A stretch of DNA of 55,210 nt. Source: an uncultured Clostridia bacterium. Its GTDB lineage: Bacteria; Bacillota; Clostridia; TANB77; CAG-508. A model generated the notes under the pieces. It saw only the letters and a program-made list of their open reading frames with translations. It searched no databases and was not told where the DNA came from. The stretch spans positions 1-55,210 of the forward strand of contig CALXWL010000004.1 in assembly GCA_944392385.1 (NCBI GenBank), written 5' to 3'. Below are positions 8,589 through 17,273 of this stretch, piece by piece (within the stretch, counting starts at the first letter, position 1; each line of letters opens with the position of its first letter). A program made the translations under genes and the position numbers.

Positions 8589-10193
8589 TTATGACACATA
8601 TAAATCTTGTAAATCATTTAGAACTTTAAACTTAAATTTTACGATAATTCCAGCCTCTTTAGCGATTTCTATCCTGTCAATTAATGTGAATACAAGCAGT
8701 TTATCTGGTTTCTTCATATTAAGAAATTTTTTAAGTAATTTTTTCAATTCTTCATCTTCATCAACTAAATTCGTTTGATTGTTATTACTTATATTTGTTA
8801 ATAAATCTATTTCATTTTGAAGACTATCTCTTTCAATTTTTTTCATTTTATAAATTCTTTCAAAATCTTTTTCGTCAAGTAAACCACTAAGTCTATCATT
8901 ATAAACCTTATCAAGATTACTATTTATAATGCTTAATTTACTTATAAGTTCTTTTATTCTTGTTTTCTTATTCATCATAGAATCATTATTATCTTTAACT
9001 TCCTTATAAGCCTTTTTCATTTTATCTTTATCTAAATATTTCTTACATATTTCTCTTATTGTGTCAATTACAATATTATTAAGCAAATCTTCTCTCATTG
9101 AATGACAACTACATTTACTATACTTTGTATTTCTTATATGAGTTCTACATCTAAAATATAATGTATCTCCAACACTTGCTAAATGTCTATTGCCAACTCC
9201 CATTAAATATCCACATTCATGGCAATATACCAATCCTTTTAATAAATATTCATGTGTTCTTGTTCTAGTAGGTTTTCTTTTATCTAATAGCATTTGAACA
9301 TCATAAAAATCTTTTTTATCAATTATAGGTTCATGTGTATTTGGAACAATAACCCACTGTTCTTTTGGCATAGTGATTTCTTTTTTTGATTTATAATTGA
9401 CTTTTCTTTTTCTTCCTTGAACCATATTTCCTATGTAAACTTCATTTCTCAACATTGTATGTATAAATTCACTCTTCCAAAAATGAGTAGTTGGTGTAAC
9501 TCTATATATAGCATTTGCATATTGTCCTGGAGTTGGAATATTTTCATCTGTAAATATTCCTGCAATTTTTCTTCCTGAATATCCTTCTAATGCTAACTTA
9601 AAAGCTCTCCTTACATTTGGTGCAACTTCTTCATCAATTATAATTTTGTTTTTCTCTGTTGGATGCATTTTATATCCATATGCTGGTTTTCCACCTATAA
9701 ATAGTCCTTTTCTTTGCTTATCTCTTTTGACACTTGTAATTTTTTTTGAAATATCTTTTGCATACATATCATTCATAATAGCTTTAAAAGGTGTAATATC
9801 ATTTGTACTACTATCCACTCCAGTATCTATTCCATCTAATAATGAAATATATCTTATCCTATTTTCCGGGAAAAATTTTTCAAGATAATATCCTGTTTGA
9901 ATATAATCTCTACCTAATCTTGATAAGTCTTTAGTAACAACCATATTGATTCTTTTAGAATTAATATCTTCTATCATCCTATTAAAATTAGGCCTATCAA
10001 ATGTTGTACCACTTACGCCATCATCAATATATGTATCAATTAAATTTAGATTATTTTCTTTTATAAAATTTATAATTAGACTTCTTTGATTTATAACACT
10101 TTGACTTTCTTCTTTCTTATCTTCATCCTCCTTTGATAATCTGATATACATTGCAACTTTATAATCTGTTGGATTATTAATTTTTAAAAGCAT
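8589..10193 (-). CDS. Large serine recombinase (integrase/excisionase)
   Basis: 534 aa. ATG 10193 is chosen over the upstream ATG because AAGGAGG lies eight bases before it. The resolvase domain has the nucleophile in YIRLSKEDED, plus DDGVSGTTFDRPNF and TKDLSRLGRDYI. A recombinase domain follows (GYKMHP, ...GIFTDENIPTPG). Next comes a zinc ribbon (CHECGYLMG ... CRTH ... CSCHS) and a C-terminal coiled coil (MKKIERDSLQNEIDLL). Same family as SpoIVCA, which excises skin, and TnpX. The gene ends 13 bases from the attachment core, the usual place for the enzyme that moves the element, so it should catalyse sigK reconstitution. Confidence 0.93.
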   Translation of the reverse strand: MLLKINNPTDYKVAMYIRLSKEDEDKKEESQSVINQRSLIINFIKENNLNLIDTYIDDGVSGTTFDRPNFNRMIEDINSKRINMVVTKDLSRLGRDYIQTGYYLEKFFPENRIRYISLLDGIDTGVDSSTNDITPFKAIMNDMYAKDISKKITSVKRDKQRKGLFIGGKPAYGYKMHPTEKNKIIIDEEVAPNVRRAFKLALEGYSGRKIAGIFTDENIPTPGQYANAIYRVTPTTHFWKSEFIHTMLRNEVYIGNMVQGRKRKVNYKSKKEITMPKEQWVIVPNTHEPIIDKKDFYDVQMLLDKRKPTRTRTHEYLLKGLVYCHECGYLMGVGNRHLASVGDTLYFRCRTHIRNTKYSKCSCHSMREDLLNNIVIDTIREICKKYLDKDKMKKAYKEVKDNNDSMMNKKTRIKELISKLSIINSNLDKVYNDRLSGLLDEKDFERIYKMKKIERDSLQNEIDLLTNISNNNQTNLVDEDEELKKLLKKFLNMKKPDKLLVFTLIDRIEIAKEAGIIVKFKFKVLNDLQDLYVS

Positions 10194-10306
10194 TTTCTTT
10201 GCCTCCTTAAATCCACTCAAATCATAAAAACAATAACAAACTATTTAAGTTTGTTATTATTATATACTATAAATTATTCAATTACTATTTGAGCAGAAAA
10301 AAAAGT

Positions 10307-10453
10307 TTAAAATATATTAATCTCTCTTGACACAAATTTTGCAAAAGCATTTGCAATAACTGTGCTAATATCTTGATTATCATCTTCAGTGTTATTACTA
10401 AATTCAAATTGAACTTTTACTCCATATTTATTAATAAAATAATCATCCTTCAT
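10307..10453 (-). CDS. Small acidic protein next to the recombinase
   Basis: 48 aa (MKDDYFINKYGVKVQFEFSN... ending SREINIF), with an AGGAGG seven bases before its ATG. No known domain recognised. Size and position just upstream of the integrase would suit an accessory or directionality protein, but that is inference only. Confidence 0.55.
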   Translation of the reverse strand: MKDDYFINKYGVKVQFEFSNNTEDDNQDISTVIANAFAKFVSREINIF

Positions 10454-10475
10454 TAAATTATCCTCCTAAAACAAT

Positions 10476-10694
10476 TTATTTAATTGAAGGGTTTTTATTA
10501 CATTTTTTTAATTCTTCTTTTAGTTTCTTTTCTGCATAAACTTTCGCGTCTGCTGTAATAAGAGCTAAATCTCTTGGGTATAATCTAAAAGCACTTTTCA
10601 TATTCATTGATAAATCTGCAAGTGTAATTTCATCATTTTTTAACATATTGTCTAAAGCAATTTGTGCATATGCAATAGCTTCTTTTTTATTCAT
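10476..10694 (-). CDS. Small helical protein in the integrase cluster
   Basis: 72 aa from ATG 10694 (MNKKEAIAYAQIALDNML...). The ATG three codons upstream overlaps the GAAAGGA ribosome binding site and is rejected. Mostly helical, lysine-rich C-terminus. Unrecognised. The upstream HTH gene ends at 10697, so the two are probably translated together. Confidence 0.55.
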   Translation of the reverse strand: MNKKEAIAYAQIALDNMLKNDEITLADLSMNMKSAFRLYPRDLALITADAKVYAEKKLKEELKKCNKNPSIK

Positions 10695-10696
10695 GG

Positions 10697-11137
10697 CTAC
10701 CATCCTTTCAAATTTATTTTTTCGTTTTTGATAAATTTTGGCACATCAAAACTTCTGCCTAAATTTTCATCAAATTCGAAACGATTTTTTGAAGGGTTAA
10801 ATTTATATGCAGATGAATTCCATTTTCTATAACTTTCATTGTTCAAATATTTACGACCAGAAAGTTCCATAGTATCATGATTATGAATATTCTTTAATAC
10901 CAGATCATCTGCTTTATTTTTAAATTGCTTAATTTTTCGATTTTTAATAACTCGTTCTTTAATATCATTATTGTGTTTTATCTTATTATTATGTTTTCTA
11001 CTTTGTTTTTCAGAATAAAATCTATTATCCTTACTTAATGTTTTAGATACTTTTCCTTTTGATATGTTAAGTCTTTCTGCGATTTCTTTTTGTTTTAATT
11101 TTTTATTAAAATATAAATCTAATATCATTTCATCCAT
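10697..11137 (-). CDS. HTH DNA-binding protein of the integrase cluster
   Basis: 146 aa from ATG 11137 (AAGGAG six bases upstream; the ATG further upstream lacks a site). The N-terminus is a helix-turn-helix (MILDLYFNKKLKQKEIAERL then NISKGKVSKTL), followed by a strongly basic stretch and an aromatic C-terminus (YRKWNSSAYKFNPSKNRFEF). Likely DNA-binding. Proteins with such an HTH commonly accompany serine recombinases in clostridial elements, and regulation of the recombinase is a reasonable guess. Confidence 0.55.
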   Translation of the reverse strand: MDEMILDLYFNKKLKQKEIAERLNISKGKVSKTLSKDNRFYSEKQSRKHNNKIKHNNDIKERVIKNRKIKQFKNKADDLVLKNIHNHDTMELSGRKYLNNESYRKWNSSAYKFNPSKNRFEFDENLGRSFDVPKFIKNEKINLKGW

Positions 11138-11210
11138 AGACAAACTCCTTAACACATTGGAAACTTTTTGTTAAACACTTTTTGGATACGAGTAATTTGA
11201 TTAAGTAATT

Positions 11211-11369
11211 TTACTTAATCTCTAAATTCTTCATTTTTTTGCCAAAAGCTTTTCTTCTTTTTGCTCGTTTTTTATCTTCTATATATCTTTTAATGTCAGG
11301 CTTAAATATTGCAACTAAGTCTATCAAAGCAAGTATTAATAAAAAAACAATAATTAGTCCTTTAAACAT
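11211..11369 (-). CDS. Small single-span membrane protein
   Basis: 52 aa with AGGAGG before the ATG. One N-terminal transmembrane helix (GLIIVFLLILALIDLVAIF) is followed by a very basic cytoplasmic tail (KKRAKRRKAFGKKMKN). No family recognised. It lies in the otherwise empty stretch between the HTH gene and the sigma/HTH_16 pair. Confidence 0.5.
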   Translation of the reverse strand: MFKGLIIVFLLILALIDLVAIFKPDIKRYIEDKKRAKRRKAFGKKMKNLEIK

Positions 11370-11520
11370 AGTAATTCCTCCTTGCAATTAGATTTTCTAT
11401 TAGGCAGCAAAATTTACTACCTAATAGAATTTAGTGTGTTCAAAATACTTTGAACTTTGCCCTTCACTATATATACAAAAAACGAACATACCATTTTGTA
11501 ACCACTACTTTGAAAAAATC

Positions 11521-11706
11521 TTAAAATTTATAATTTTTAATTCCTTTTATTAGAGTTTCTAATATATATTGATACCTATCTTCATCTCCTCTACTATATT
11601 TTTCAATTAGCTTTCTCTTTTTATCTATTATCTTGATAAGTGCAACCTCATCACCTGCTTTTGCTCTTACTCCTAAAAAATAAATACTTTCATTATTCAT
11701 TGTCAT
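11521..11706 (-). CDS. HTH_16-type conjugative-transposon regulator
   Basis: 61 aa (FLGVRAKAGDEVALIKIIDKKRKLIEKYS...), matching the short helix-turn-helix conjugative-transposon-like domain found beside the sigma-like ORFs of Tn916-type elements. Its start overlaps the end of the sigma-factor gene (11693-11706), so the two are translationally coupled. Confidence 0.7.
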   Translation of the reverse strand: MTMNNESIYFLGVRAKAGDEVALIKIIDKKRKLIEKYSRGDEDRYQYILETLIKGIKNYKF

Positions 11707-12127
11707 TTACTCCTTCCATAAATGCTTTTAATTTAAGTAATGCTTTCTTTTTTATTCTACTTACTGATTGACTTTTCATCTTCATTATTGAAGCTATTTC
11801 ACCTGTTCTATATTTTTGTTTATAATATAAAAAAATCACCATCTTTTCGCACAAAGATAGTGATTCGTATGCCATATTTAATTCATAATTGTCCTCAAAA
11901 GGACCGCATTCATCATAGACGTCATAGACACCTAATTTTTCATCAATATAATTTCTTGAACAATCCTCAATATCGTCATCATCAATAATTGTAATTTCAC
12001 GATAATTATTTAAGCATTCCTTTTTATAATATGCCTTAGATGCCCCAATAATTGTTTTTGTTAAAAAAGCATCAAATTTATTTTCTAATACTTCAAGTTC
12101 AATGCTATTAAATTCATCACTTCCCAT
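11693..12127 (-). CDS. Element-encoded sigma-70-family factor
   Basis: 144 aa. An N-terminal region-2-like helix set (SIELEVLENKFDAFLTKTI) is followed by an acidic linker and a region-4 HTH (LSLCEKMVIFLYYKQKYRTGEIASIMKMKSQSVSRIKKKALLKLKAFM). Size and pairing with an HTH_16 protein are as in Tn916 orf7/orf8, whose products control conjugation genes. Presumably it regulates this element's transfer or excision. Confidence 0.8.
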   Translation of the reverse strand: MGSDEFNSIELEVLENKFDAFLTKTIIGASKAYYKKECLNNYREITIIDDDDIEDCSRNYIDEKLGVYDVYDECGPFEDNYELNMAYESLSLCEKMVIFLYYKQKYRTGEIASIMKMKSQSVSRIKKKALLKLKAFMEGVNDNE

Positions 12128-12203
12128 ATCTTATTCTCCAATCTACAAAACTTGGACAATGTCTAAAAATATAGGAAGTTAAACCTATTAAATTTATTTA
12201 CTT

Positions 12204-12232
12204 TTATTATCTCAATTTTACATTATTCTCAA
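12204..12232 (-). promoter_or_regulatory. Candidate promoter of the sigma/HTH_16 operon
   Basis: Minus strand TTGAGA (12227-12232) and TAATAA (12204-12209) are separated by 17 bases, about 80 bases before the sigma-factor start. A modest match to the sigma-A consensus. Confidence 0.4.
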
Positions 12233-12372
12233 CTCCTACCTACAATAATCTTAAAAATATGTATATTAAAATAATCATTCGTACATTATATATATCTTAC
12301 GAGTGCCTTCCAATATTTTAAGACTATTGTCTTTGGGGAATATTATCATATTTCTTTATTATTTTAAAAAAA

Positions 12373-12450
12373 TTAGAACATATTAGAACTTTATGGAATA
12401 AACTAGAACATTATTGAACAAAATAGAACAAAATTGTATAAAATTGCATA
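12373..12450. repeat. Eight-unit array of 10-bp-phased boxes (Spo0A-box-like)
   Basis: Starting at 12373, every tenth base begins an octamer: TTAGAACA, TTAGAACT, ATGGAATA, CTAGAACA, ATTGAACA, ATAGAACA, then the weaker ATTGTATA and ATTGCATA. Read on the minus strand the core is TGTTCTA/TGTTCAA, close to the Spo0A box TGTCGAA. Tandem 0A boxes are known to be spaced 10 bp centre to centre. The array sits about 40 bases upstream of the promoter of a Spo0A-like regulator gene and faces the sigma/HTH_16 promoter on the other side. Confidence 0.65.
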
Positions 12451-12488
12451 TTTCCCCATATTTTAGGAGTAATTTTTATTCATTTTTA

Positions 12489-12517
12489 TTGATTTTTATG
12501 TAAACTGATGATATAAT
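12489..12517 (+). promoter_or_regulatory. Promoter of the Spo0A-like regulator
   Basis: TTGATT (12489-12494) and a perfect TATAAT (12512-12517) are separated by 17 bases, about 60 bases before the GGAGG and ATG of the response-regulator gene. The phased box array ends about 40 bases upstream. Confidence 0.65.
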
Positions 12518-12577
12518 ATCATTGAATTTTATAAACTTTTTTATTCTTTGGCAAATGTATAGTTGGAGGTAAATGCT

Positions 12578-13303
12578 ATGATAACTAAAATTATGGTGGC
12601 TGAAGATAACACTGTTGATTATATGTGTTATCAAAATTATTTTTCAAATGATACAACAATTAATTTTGTAGGACACGCTAAAGATGGTGAAACTGCAATT
12701 AACATGTATAACGAAAAAATTCCAGACCTTTTATTTTTGGATTTAGGTTTACCTAAGAAAAACGGTTTAGAAGTATTGGAAAACATAGTTAAAAAGGAGA
12801 ACAAAAATGAATGTAATGTTATTATTGTTTCTGGTGATTCTAACTTAAAAAGCTTACTCTCCAATACAAAAAAAGTATATAGAATAATACAAAAGCCTAT
12901 TGATTATAACCAAATAAAAAATGCAGTATATGATTTTAAAAAAGATCAAAGATATTATATGTTTCCAACAAAAAAATGTAATACTATTCTTATGCATCTT
13001 AATATAAATCCATATACTAAAACAGGGAAAATACTAACAAGCATTATACACCACTGTTACCAAGATATAGACTTACTTGATAATAATATGATTGTAATAT
13101 ATCGTATTATTAGTAGAGAATTTTGTTGCTCTGTAAAAAATGTGCAGTCAAGCTTAAGAAGTTCAATTAATACTATTAATAGACATTCTAATGACGAACT
13201 ATTGAATGAAATTTTTTACCTAAAAAATGAAAAAAATGTTACTATATCACCCAAAAGATTTATTAGTGGTTTTGTAACATATTTAAACAATATAACTGAA
13301 TAG
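12578..13303 (+). CDS. Spo0A-like response regulator on the ICE
   Basis: 241 aa from ATG 12578 (GGAGG upstream). The N-terminal receiver has the acidic pocket (VAEDN), the phospho-acceptor Asp in LLFLDLGLPKKNG and the lysine in IIQKPID. The C-terminal ~105 residues match the Spo0A DNA-binding domain: LMHLNINPYTKTGKILTSII, then YQDIDLLD, the recognition region CCSVKNVQSSLRSSIN and a terminal SPKRFISGFV. Spo0A is the master regulator of sporulation, so this element-borne cousin could sense or modify the host's sporulation decision. It is more diverged than a chromosomal spo0A would be. The box array upstream suggests autoregulation. Confidence 0.75.
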   Translation: MITKIMVAEDNTVDYMCYQNYFSNDTTINFVGHAKDGETAINMYNEKIPDLLFLDLGLPKKNGLEVLENIVKKENKNECNVIIVSGDSNLKSLLSNTKKVYRIIQKPIDYNQIKNAVYDFKKDQRYYMFPTKKCNTILMHLNINPYTKTGKILTSIIHHCYQDIDLLDNNMIVIYRIISREFCCSVKNVQSSLRSSINTINRHSNDELLNEIFYLKNEKNVTISPKRFISGFVTYLNNITE

Positions 13304-13309
13304 ATTATG

Positions 13310-13343
13310 AAAAGAACATATTTAAAAAATATGCTCTTTTTAT
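13310..13343 (+). terminator. Terminator after the Spo0A-like gene
   Basis: AAAAGA-a-CATATT pairs with AATATG-c-TCTTTT, followed by TTTATTTT. It begins seven bases after the stop codon. Confidence 0.6.
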
Positions 13344-13383
13344 TTTATATTACTTTCTTATACTCCTCAAATTATTGTTGAGC

Positions 13384-13412
13384 TTGACATTATTTGTATT
13401 ATTTGATAAATT
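13384..13412 (+). promoter_or_regulatory. Promoter of the HU gene
   Basis: Perfect TTGACA (13384-13389), 17-base spacer, TAAATT (13407-13412), about 55 bases before the GAAAGGAG ribosome binding site of the HU gene. Confidence 0.55.
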
Positions 13413-13468
13413 ATTGTCGAAAACCAATGATAGAAAATCTATTATAATCGAAAGGAGTTGAAAAATAT

Positions 13469-13744
13469 ATGAATAAAACAGAATTAGTGAATGCAATGGC
13501 TATAAAAACTGGTAATTCTAAAACAGCTACTTTAAAATCTCTTGATACATTTATAGATGTTGTATCAGAAGCTATGAAAAATGGTGATAAAGTTCAATTA
13601 GTTGGATTTGGTACTTTCGAAGTAAGAGCAAGAGCTGCAAGAAAAGGAAAAAATCCACAAACAGGAGAAGAACTAAAAATACCTGCATGTAAAGCACCTG
13701 CATTTAAAGCTGGAAAAGCTTTAAAAGATATCGTAAATAAATAA
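13469..13744 (+). CDS. hup: HU-family histone-like DNA-binding protein
   Basis: 91 aa, the standard HU length. N-terminal MNKTELVNAMAIKTGNSK; the dimer core has VQLVGFGTFEVRARAARKGKNPQTGE, and the usual ending is AFKAGKALKDIVN. HU bends DNA and helps assemble recombination and replication complexes. It has its own promoter and terminator. It may assist the element's recombination or transfer initiation. Confidence 0.93.
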   Translation: MNKTELVNAMAIKTGNSKTATLKSLDTFIDVVSEAMKNGDKVQLVGFGTFEVRARAARKGKNPQTGEELKIPACKAPAFKAGKALKDIVNK

Positions 13745-13757
13745 ATGCTTATTATAA

Positions 13758-13786
13758 AATCCAGTATAAAATTACTGGATTTTTTA
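13758..13786 (+). terminator. Terminator of the HU gene
   Basis: A 9-bp perfect stem (AATCCAGTA, 13758-13766, with TACTGGATT, 13773-13781) followed by TTTTT, 14 bases after the HU stop. Confidence 0.75.
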
Positions 13787-13798
13787 ATATTATTTTAT

Positions 13799-14392
13799 TC
13801 ATTCTTTTTCAACTTTATTTAGGTCTTTTCTAAATAGTTTATATGTACTAATAGTACTAGCAATTCCTAGAATTGCATAAACAATAGCTTTAGCTCTTAA
13901 CTTCCACATTTTACCAAGGTAATCATTAGCTAATTCTTTATAACCTTCCGCTATTTCTTCATATCCACTTCTTAAATAACTATACTTCCCAAAGTTCTCT
14001 GATGTCCTTAGATTTTCTTCATAATCATCAATATACTTATTGTAACTTTCAGAATATTCACTATAATCTCTAGAATTTATCGTTAATATTGAGGCACGTG
14101 TAAAAAGTATTGTTAATGCCAAAAATACTATTAAAAATATTTTATTATACTTTATTATTATAGGATTTAATTTAATTTTAACGTTATCAATTATATTATT
14201 TATTCTACTTTTAACTTTTCTTACATTATTTGATTTTTTATTTTTATTATTTTCATTGTTGGTACTTTTAATATCATTATAAACTGTTGCCACTACTTCA
14301 TTACTATTAATTAAATTGATTTCCATTTGACATTTGGGACATTTCACAGCATTATCATCAATAGCTTCGCCACAATTATTACAAAATTTCAT
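13799..14392 (-). CDS. Zinc-ribbon membrane protein
   Basis: 197 aa. An N-terminal zinc ribbon (CNNCGEAIDDNAVKCPKC) is followed by a polar linker, a transmembrane helix (IFLIVFLALTILFTRASIL), an extracellular helical stretch (YSEYSESYNKYIDDYEENL...) and a second transmembrane segment (AKAIVYAILGIASTISTYKLF). Function unknown; such proteins are common beside FxLYD-domain partners. It follows the next gene by 12 bases in what looks like a two-gene operon. Confidence 0.65.
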   Translation of the reverse strand: MKFCNNCGEAIDDNAVKCPKCQMEINLINSNEVVATVYNDIKSTNNENNKNKKSNNVRKVKSRINNIIDNVKIKLNPIIIKYNKIFLIVFLALTILFTRASILTINSRDYSEYSESYNKYIDDYEENLRTSENFGKYSYLRSGYEEIAEGYKELANDYLGKMWKLRAKAIVYAILGIASTISTYKLFRKDLNKVEKE

Positions 14393-14404
14393 ACAAACAC
14401 CTCA

Positions 14405-15742
14405 CTAATCATAATCATATATCGATACACTACAAGATTTAATATCATAATTTTTATCTACTGACATCCTAAATGTTTTTGATTCTCCTGGGGCCAATCC
14501 TTCATTTCCAACTGCATAAGTTGAATCTGTATCCACTACCTTACCTGATGAATTTTTAAAAGACCCTTTTATTTGAACAAATTTATATGTTTTTTTACCA
14601 TTGTTCGTTATCTTTCCAGTACATATAGTATAAGATGAATTACTACTGACATATATATTTGAAAAGTTTAATGCCGTATAAGCTGATTCATAAGATGGAG
14701 AATAAGTATCTTCATCTGATTTCAAAGGCATATATCCTCCTCTTTTATATAATTTATCACCTTGTCTCAAATTCCCTTCCTTAGTAACAATTATATCCTC
14801 AAATGTATGTATTTTTCCACTTTTATAATTCCACTCCTTAATCTCTGATTCTAAATCAGATCCATAGCTCCACCTATATATAAGCTCATTTCCTGATATT
14901 ACAATTTGACAACTTGCTTTTCCGGAATCACTATAATTAGTATATGTTCCCTGTAAACTTTTTTTCATTTCATCTTCTGTCTTAAATATTTTTCTCTTTG
15001 ACATTACAATAGTTCTACCTAAAAATGTACATACTATAATAGTAATTATAATACCAATGATAATTTTTCTTCTTTTTTCTTTATTAAGCCTTTCCTTTTC
15101 TGCTACTTTTCGTATTTCTTCTTCTTTTCTTTTTTTATCTATCAGTTTTTTTTCTTCAATTGCCTCTTTCAAACCAGTTTCACTCAAATTATATTTTACT
15201 TCATTTTTAGTTTTATTGCATAAATTACAAGTTGTCTCATTAGAATCATTAAATCTTCCACATGTGCATATCCACCCGTATTCATTTTCCAATAATTTAT
15301 ATGTAACCTTTGAATCAAAAACGTCTCTTAATGCATCCAATTGTTCTTTCTCTTTATCATCAAATTTTTCAAGTTCAAATGATATCTCTCGTTTTCCTTC
15401 ATATGAAATAACTTTCCCATCTGAATAACAAATTTGACATTCTTCTAACTCTAATTTTTTTATTGCATTATTTGGTAATTTGATTTTTATATCTCTAATT
15501 GTATCATTTTTTTTAACCATTATATCCTGTATTATAATTAAAAAGCTGTCTTTATCAGAAATAGAAACAATATCTCCAAACGAATTATATCCCTTTGCAT
15601 TAAACTTTATTGCATTGATAACACCAAATCCTAAGTTTTCAAATGATATAATAGCTATGGCATTGTTATTTTCAGAAACGATTTCATACTTTACATTTGT
15701 AATATGAGCATTAATATCTATTATTTGAGTAATTCTTTTCAT
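14405..15742 (-). CDS. Membrane protein with RanBP2-like zinc finger and FxLYD domain
   Basis: 445 aa. The cytoplasmic N-terminal part (~200 aa) ends in a zinc finger, WICTCGRFNDSNETTCNLC, and a charged coiled coil. One transmembrane helix follows (KIIIGIIITIIVCTFLGRTIVM). The outside part contains a beta-rich domain and a C-terminal FxLYD domain (VSSNSSYTICTGKITNNG, VQIKGSFKNSSGKVV, LAPGESKTFRMSV). FxLYD domains are found on Gram-positive surface proteins. AGGAG precedes the start. Probably ICE cargo; role unknown. Confidence 0.65.
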   Translation of the reverse strand: MKRITQIIDINAHITNVKYEIVSENNNAIAIISFENLGFGVINAIKFNAKGYNSFGDIVSISDKDSFLIIIQDIMVKKNDTIRDIKIKLPNNAIKKLELEECQICYSDGKVISYEGKREISFELEKFDDKEKEQLDALRDVFDSKVTYKLLENEYGWICTCGRFNDSNETTCNLCNKTKNEVKYNLSETGLKEAIEEKKLIDKKRKEEEIRKVAEKERLNKEKRRKIIIGIIITIIVCTFLGRTIVMSKRKIFKTEDEMKKSLQGTYTNYSDSGKASCQIVISGNELIYRWSYGSDLESEIKEWNYKSGKIHTFEDIIVTKEGNLRQGDKLYKRGGYMPLKSDEDTYSPSYESAYTALNFSNIYVSSNSSYTICTGKITNNGKKTYKFVQIKGSFKNSSGKVVDTDSTYAVGNEGLAPGESKTFRMSVDKNYDIKSCSVSIYDYD

Positions 15743-15846
15743 ACTTTTTCTCCTCGTATATGTTTTATTATATTTATATCGATTATTATATCACATTTAA
15801 TTTTAAAAAACATATATTTTATAAAAAATATGTTTAATATACTTTT

Positions 15847-15990
15847 TTATATAAATTTGTCTTTATTAAAAAACAAATTTGCACCTGTTTCTAAATCTAA
15901 CATTTCATCAGGTTTTGTTATTTCAATAACTGAAAACTCTCCTTTCCCATTAAACTTTTTAGTTAATGTATTGTAACTTATATTTAACTT
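15847..15990 (-). pseudogene. Possible gene remnant without a start
   Basis: A 48-codon open stretch on the minus strand with protein-like composition (ISYNTLTKKFNGKGEF ... DLETGANLFFNKDKFI) ends in TAA. It is preceded by an in-frame stop and contains no start codon or ribosome binding site. It may be the tail of a decayed cargo gene; chance is possible. The rest of the 270-base gap shows nothing else. Confidence 0.25.
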
Positions 15991-16013
15991 TTATGCTAAA
16001 TATCTACCTTTAA

Positions 16014-16670
16014 TTATATTTCATCAAAGAGTTCCTTCATAGAATGAACACCATCTTTGTATCCTTCAATATAAAATAATCTTTTTTCTTCTACTTGATA
16101 ATTATATATATCCTTTGTAGCTTTCTCTATTTTTTTTCTATATTCTTTCATCTCACTATTACTTAACTTACTTTCAGTATATTTATTCAAATCTCTCATA
16201 GATTTATAAAATGCCTCTATCTTCTCTTTATAATCCTTGTCTTTCTTTCTCCACTTTTTAACCGTAAAATCACCTAATTTTTTAAAGAATAATGTATTTA
16301 TTAATTTCTCATCTTCAGACATATATTCCCTATCTTCCTGTAAATCCTGAAAACATACATGAATTTCTTTAATTGCATCAGCATGTATTTCTTTTACCTT
16401 TTTAGCACCTATTTTTGATATAACATTATCCCCTATAATGGTTTTAATATATTTTGATATTTCCTCATCATTCATTCCCCAAAAATCAGCAAGTGCAATT
16501 TCAAAAACAAATATTACATATAACTTGTTAAACTCCTCTTTACTCATATACTTCTCAACAGGATATTTAAATTCACCTACCTTTGATAATATCATCTTTC
16601 TTATCTTACTTAGTTTTTCTTCGCCATGTTGTACTGTAAAATAATCATAGAATAGATCTGTATTTTTCAT
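16014..16670 (-). CDS. Hypothetical ICE protein (DUF6809-like ending)
   Basis: 218 aa from ATG 16670 (AAAGGTG six bases upstream). Helix-rich and charged, no membrane segment. The last part (EEKRLFYIEGYKDGVHSMKELFDEI) resembles the C-termini of small ICE proteins of the DUF6809 type, in which a YxxGxxxG stretch closes the protein. No catalytic motif seen. Stands alone. Confidence 0.5.
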   Translation of the reverse strand: MKNTDLFYDYFTVQHGEEKLSKIRKMILSKVGEFKYPVEKYMSKEEFNKLYVIFVFEIALADFWGMNDEEISKYIKTIIGDNVISKIGAKKVKEIHADAIKEIHVCFQDLQEDREYMSEDEKLINTLFFKKLGDFTVKKWRKKDKDYKEKIEAFYKSMRDLNKYTESKLSNSEMKEYRKKIEKATKDIYNYQVEEKRLFYIEGYKDGVHSMKELFDEI

Positions 16671-16821
16671 ATTCTTCACCTTTCTTTTCTTTATATTTTT
16701 ATAATAAAATTTTATAATTTTAGGTATAGAAAAAGCAATGTGAACAGAATATTTATTAAATCCATGTAAATCAGTAATACCAGTGTTTTCAAGAGTTAGT
16801 TTAATAATAATTTAAAATAAT

Positions 16822-16851
16822 AAAAAAAAATAGCACCATTATGATGTGCTA
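16822..16851 (-). terminator. Terminator overlapping the stop of the 88-aa gene
   Basis: TAGCAC (16831-16836) pairs with GTGCTA (16846-16851), followed on the minus strand by a run of nine T. The stem includes the last codons and stop (16839-16841) of the gene. Confidence 0.55.
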
Positions 16852-17105
16852 AATTTTATTGCTAATAGTAATTCGTTATCTTGTACAAATCTATTTGCAT
16901 AATCCCAAGTATATCTTTGACCAGGCAAATAAACCTTATATCCTAATTTCTCCAGTCTAATTTTTCCATAATATATAAAATCCCTTAAATCATTTTCCGA
17001 TAAATTTTCCTTTACTCTTAATTGATAATAAGTAAAAATAATTCTATTATTATCTTTTGTATCAATTCTTTCATTTATTATTTCACTTATTCTTTCTAAA
17101 GTCAT
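16839..17105 (-). CDS. Hypothetical 88-aa protein
   Basis: 88 aa (MTLERISEIINERID... ending IKFSTS), weak ribosome binding site. The stretch RLEKLGYKVYLPGQRYTWDYANRFVQDNELLLAIKF looks like a small alpha/beta domain. Not recognised. Divergently placed to the rightward operon whose promoter lies at 17238-17267. Confidence 0.45.
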   Translation of the reverse strand: MTLERISEIINERIDTKDNNRIIFTYYQLRVKENLSENDLRDFIYYGKIRLEKLGYKVYLPGQRYTWDYANRFVQDNELLLAIKFSTS

Positions 17106-17237
17106 ATTTTACATCCTTTAACTTTTTTATCATTATATCATAAAACTAAAAAAAATTGTTCTTTTTTTCAAATATATACCATTTTTTCATCATAAAATTA
17201 CTATTTTAAGCCATTTTTAAATAGTAAGTGAGTTATA

Positions 17238-17267
17238 TTGCATAAACTCTTAAAAATATTATATAAT
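17238..17267 (+). promoter_or_regulatory. Promoter of the DNA-processing operon
   Basis: TTGCAT (17238-17243), an 18-base spacer and a perfect TATAAT (17262-17267). Transcription would begin near 17274, leaving a leader of about 300 bases before the first gene. Confidence 0.55.
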
Positions 17268-17273
17268 TATGTT

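Noticed and set aside
13469..13744. Element-specific novel architectural protein
   Set aside because: The gene is a standard full-length HU with all core motifs.
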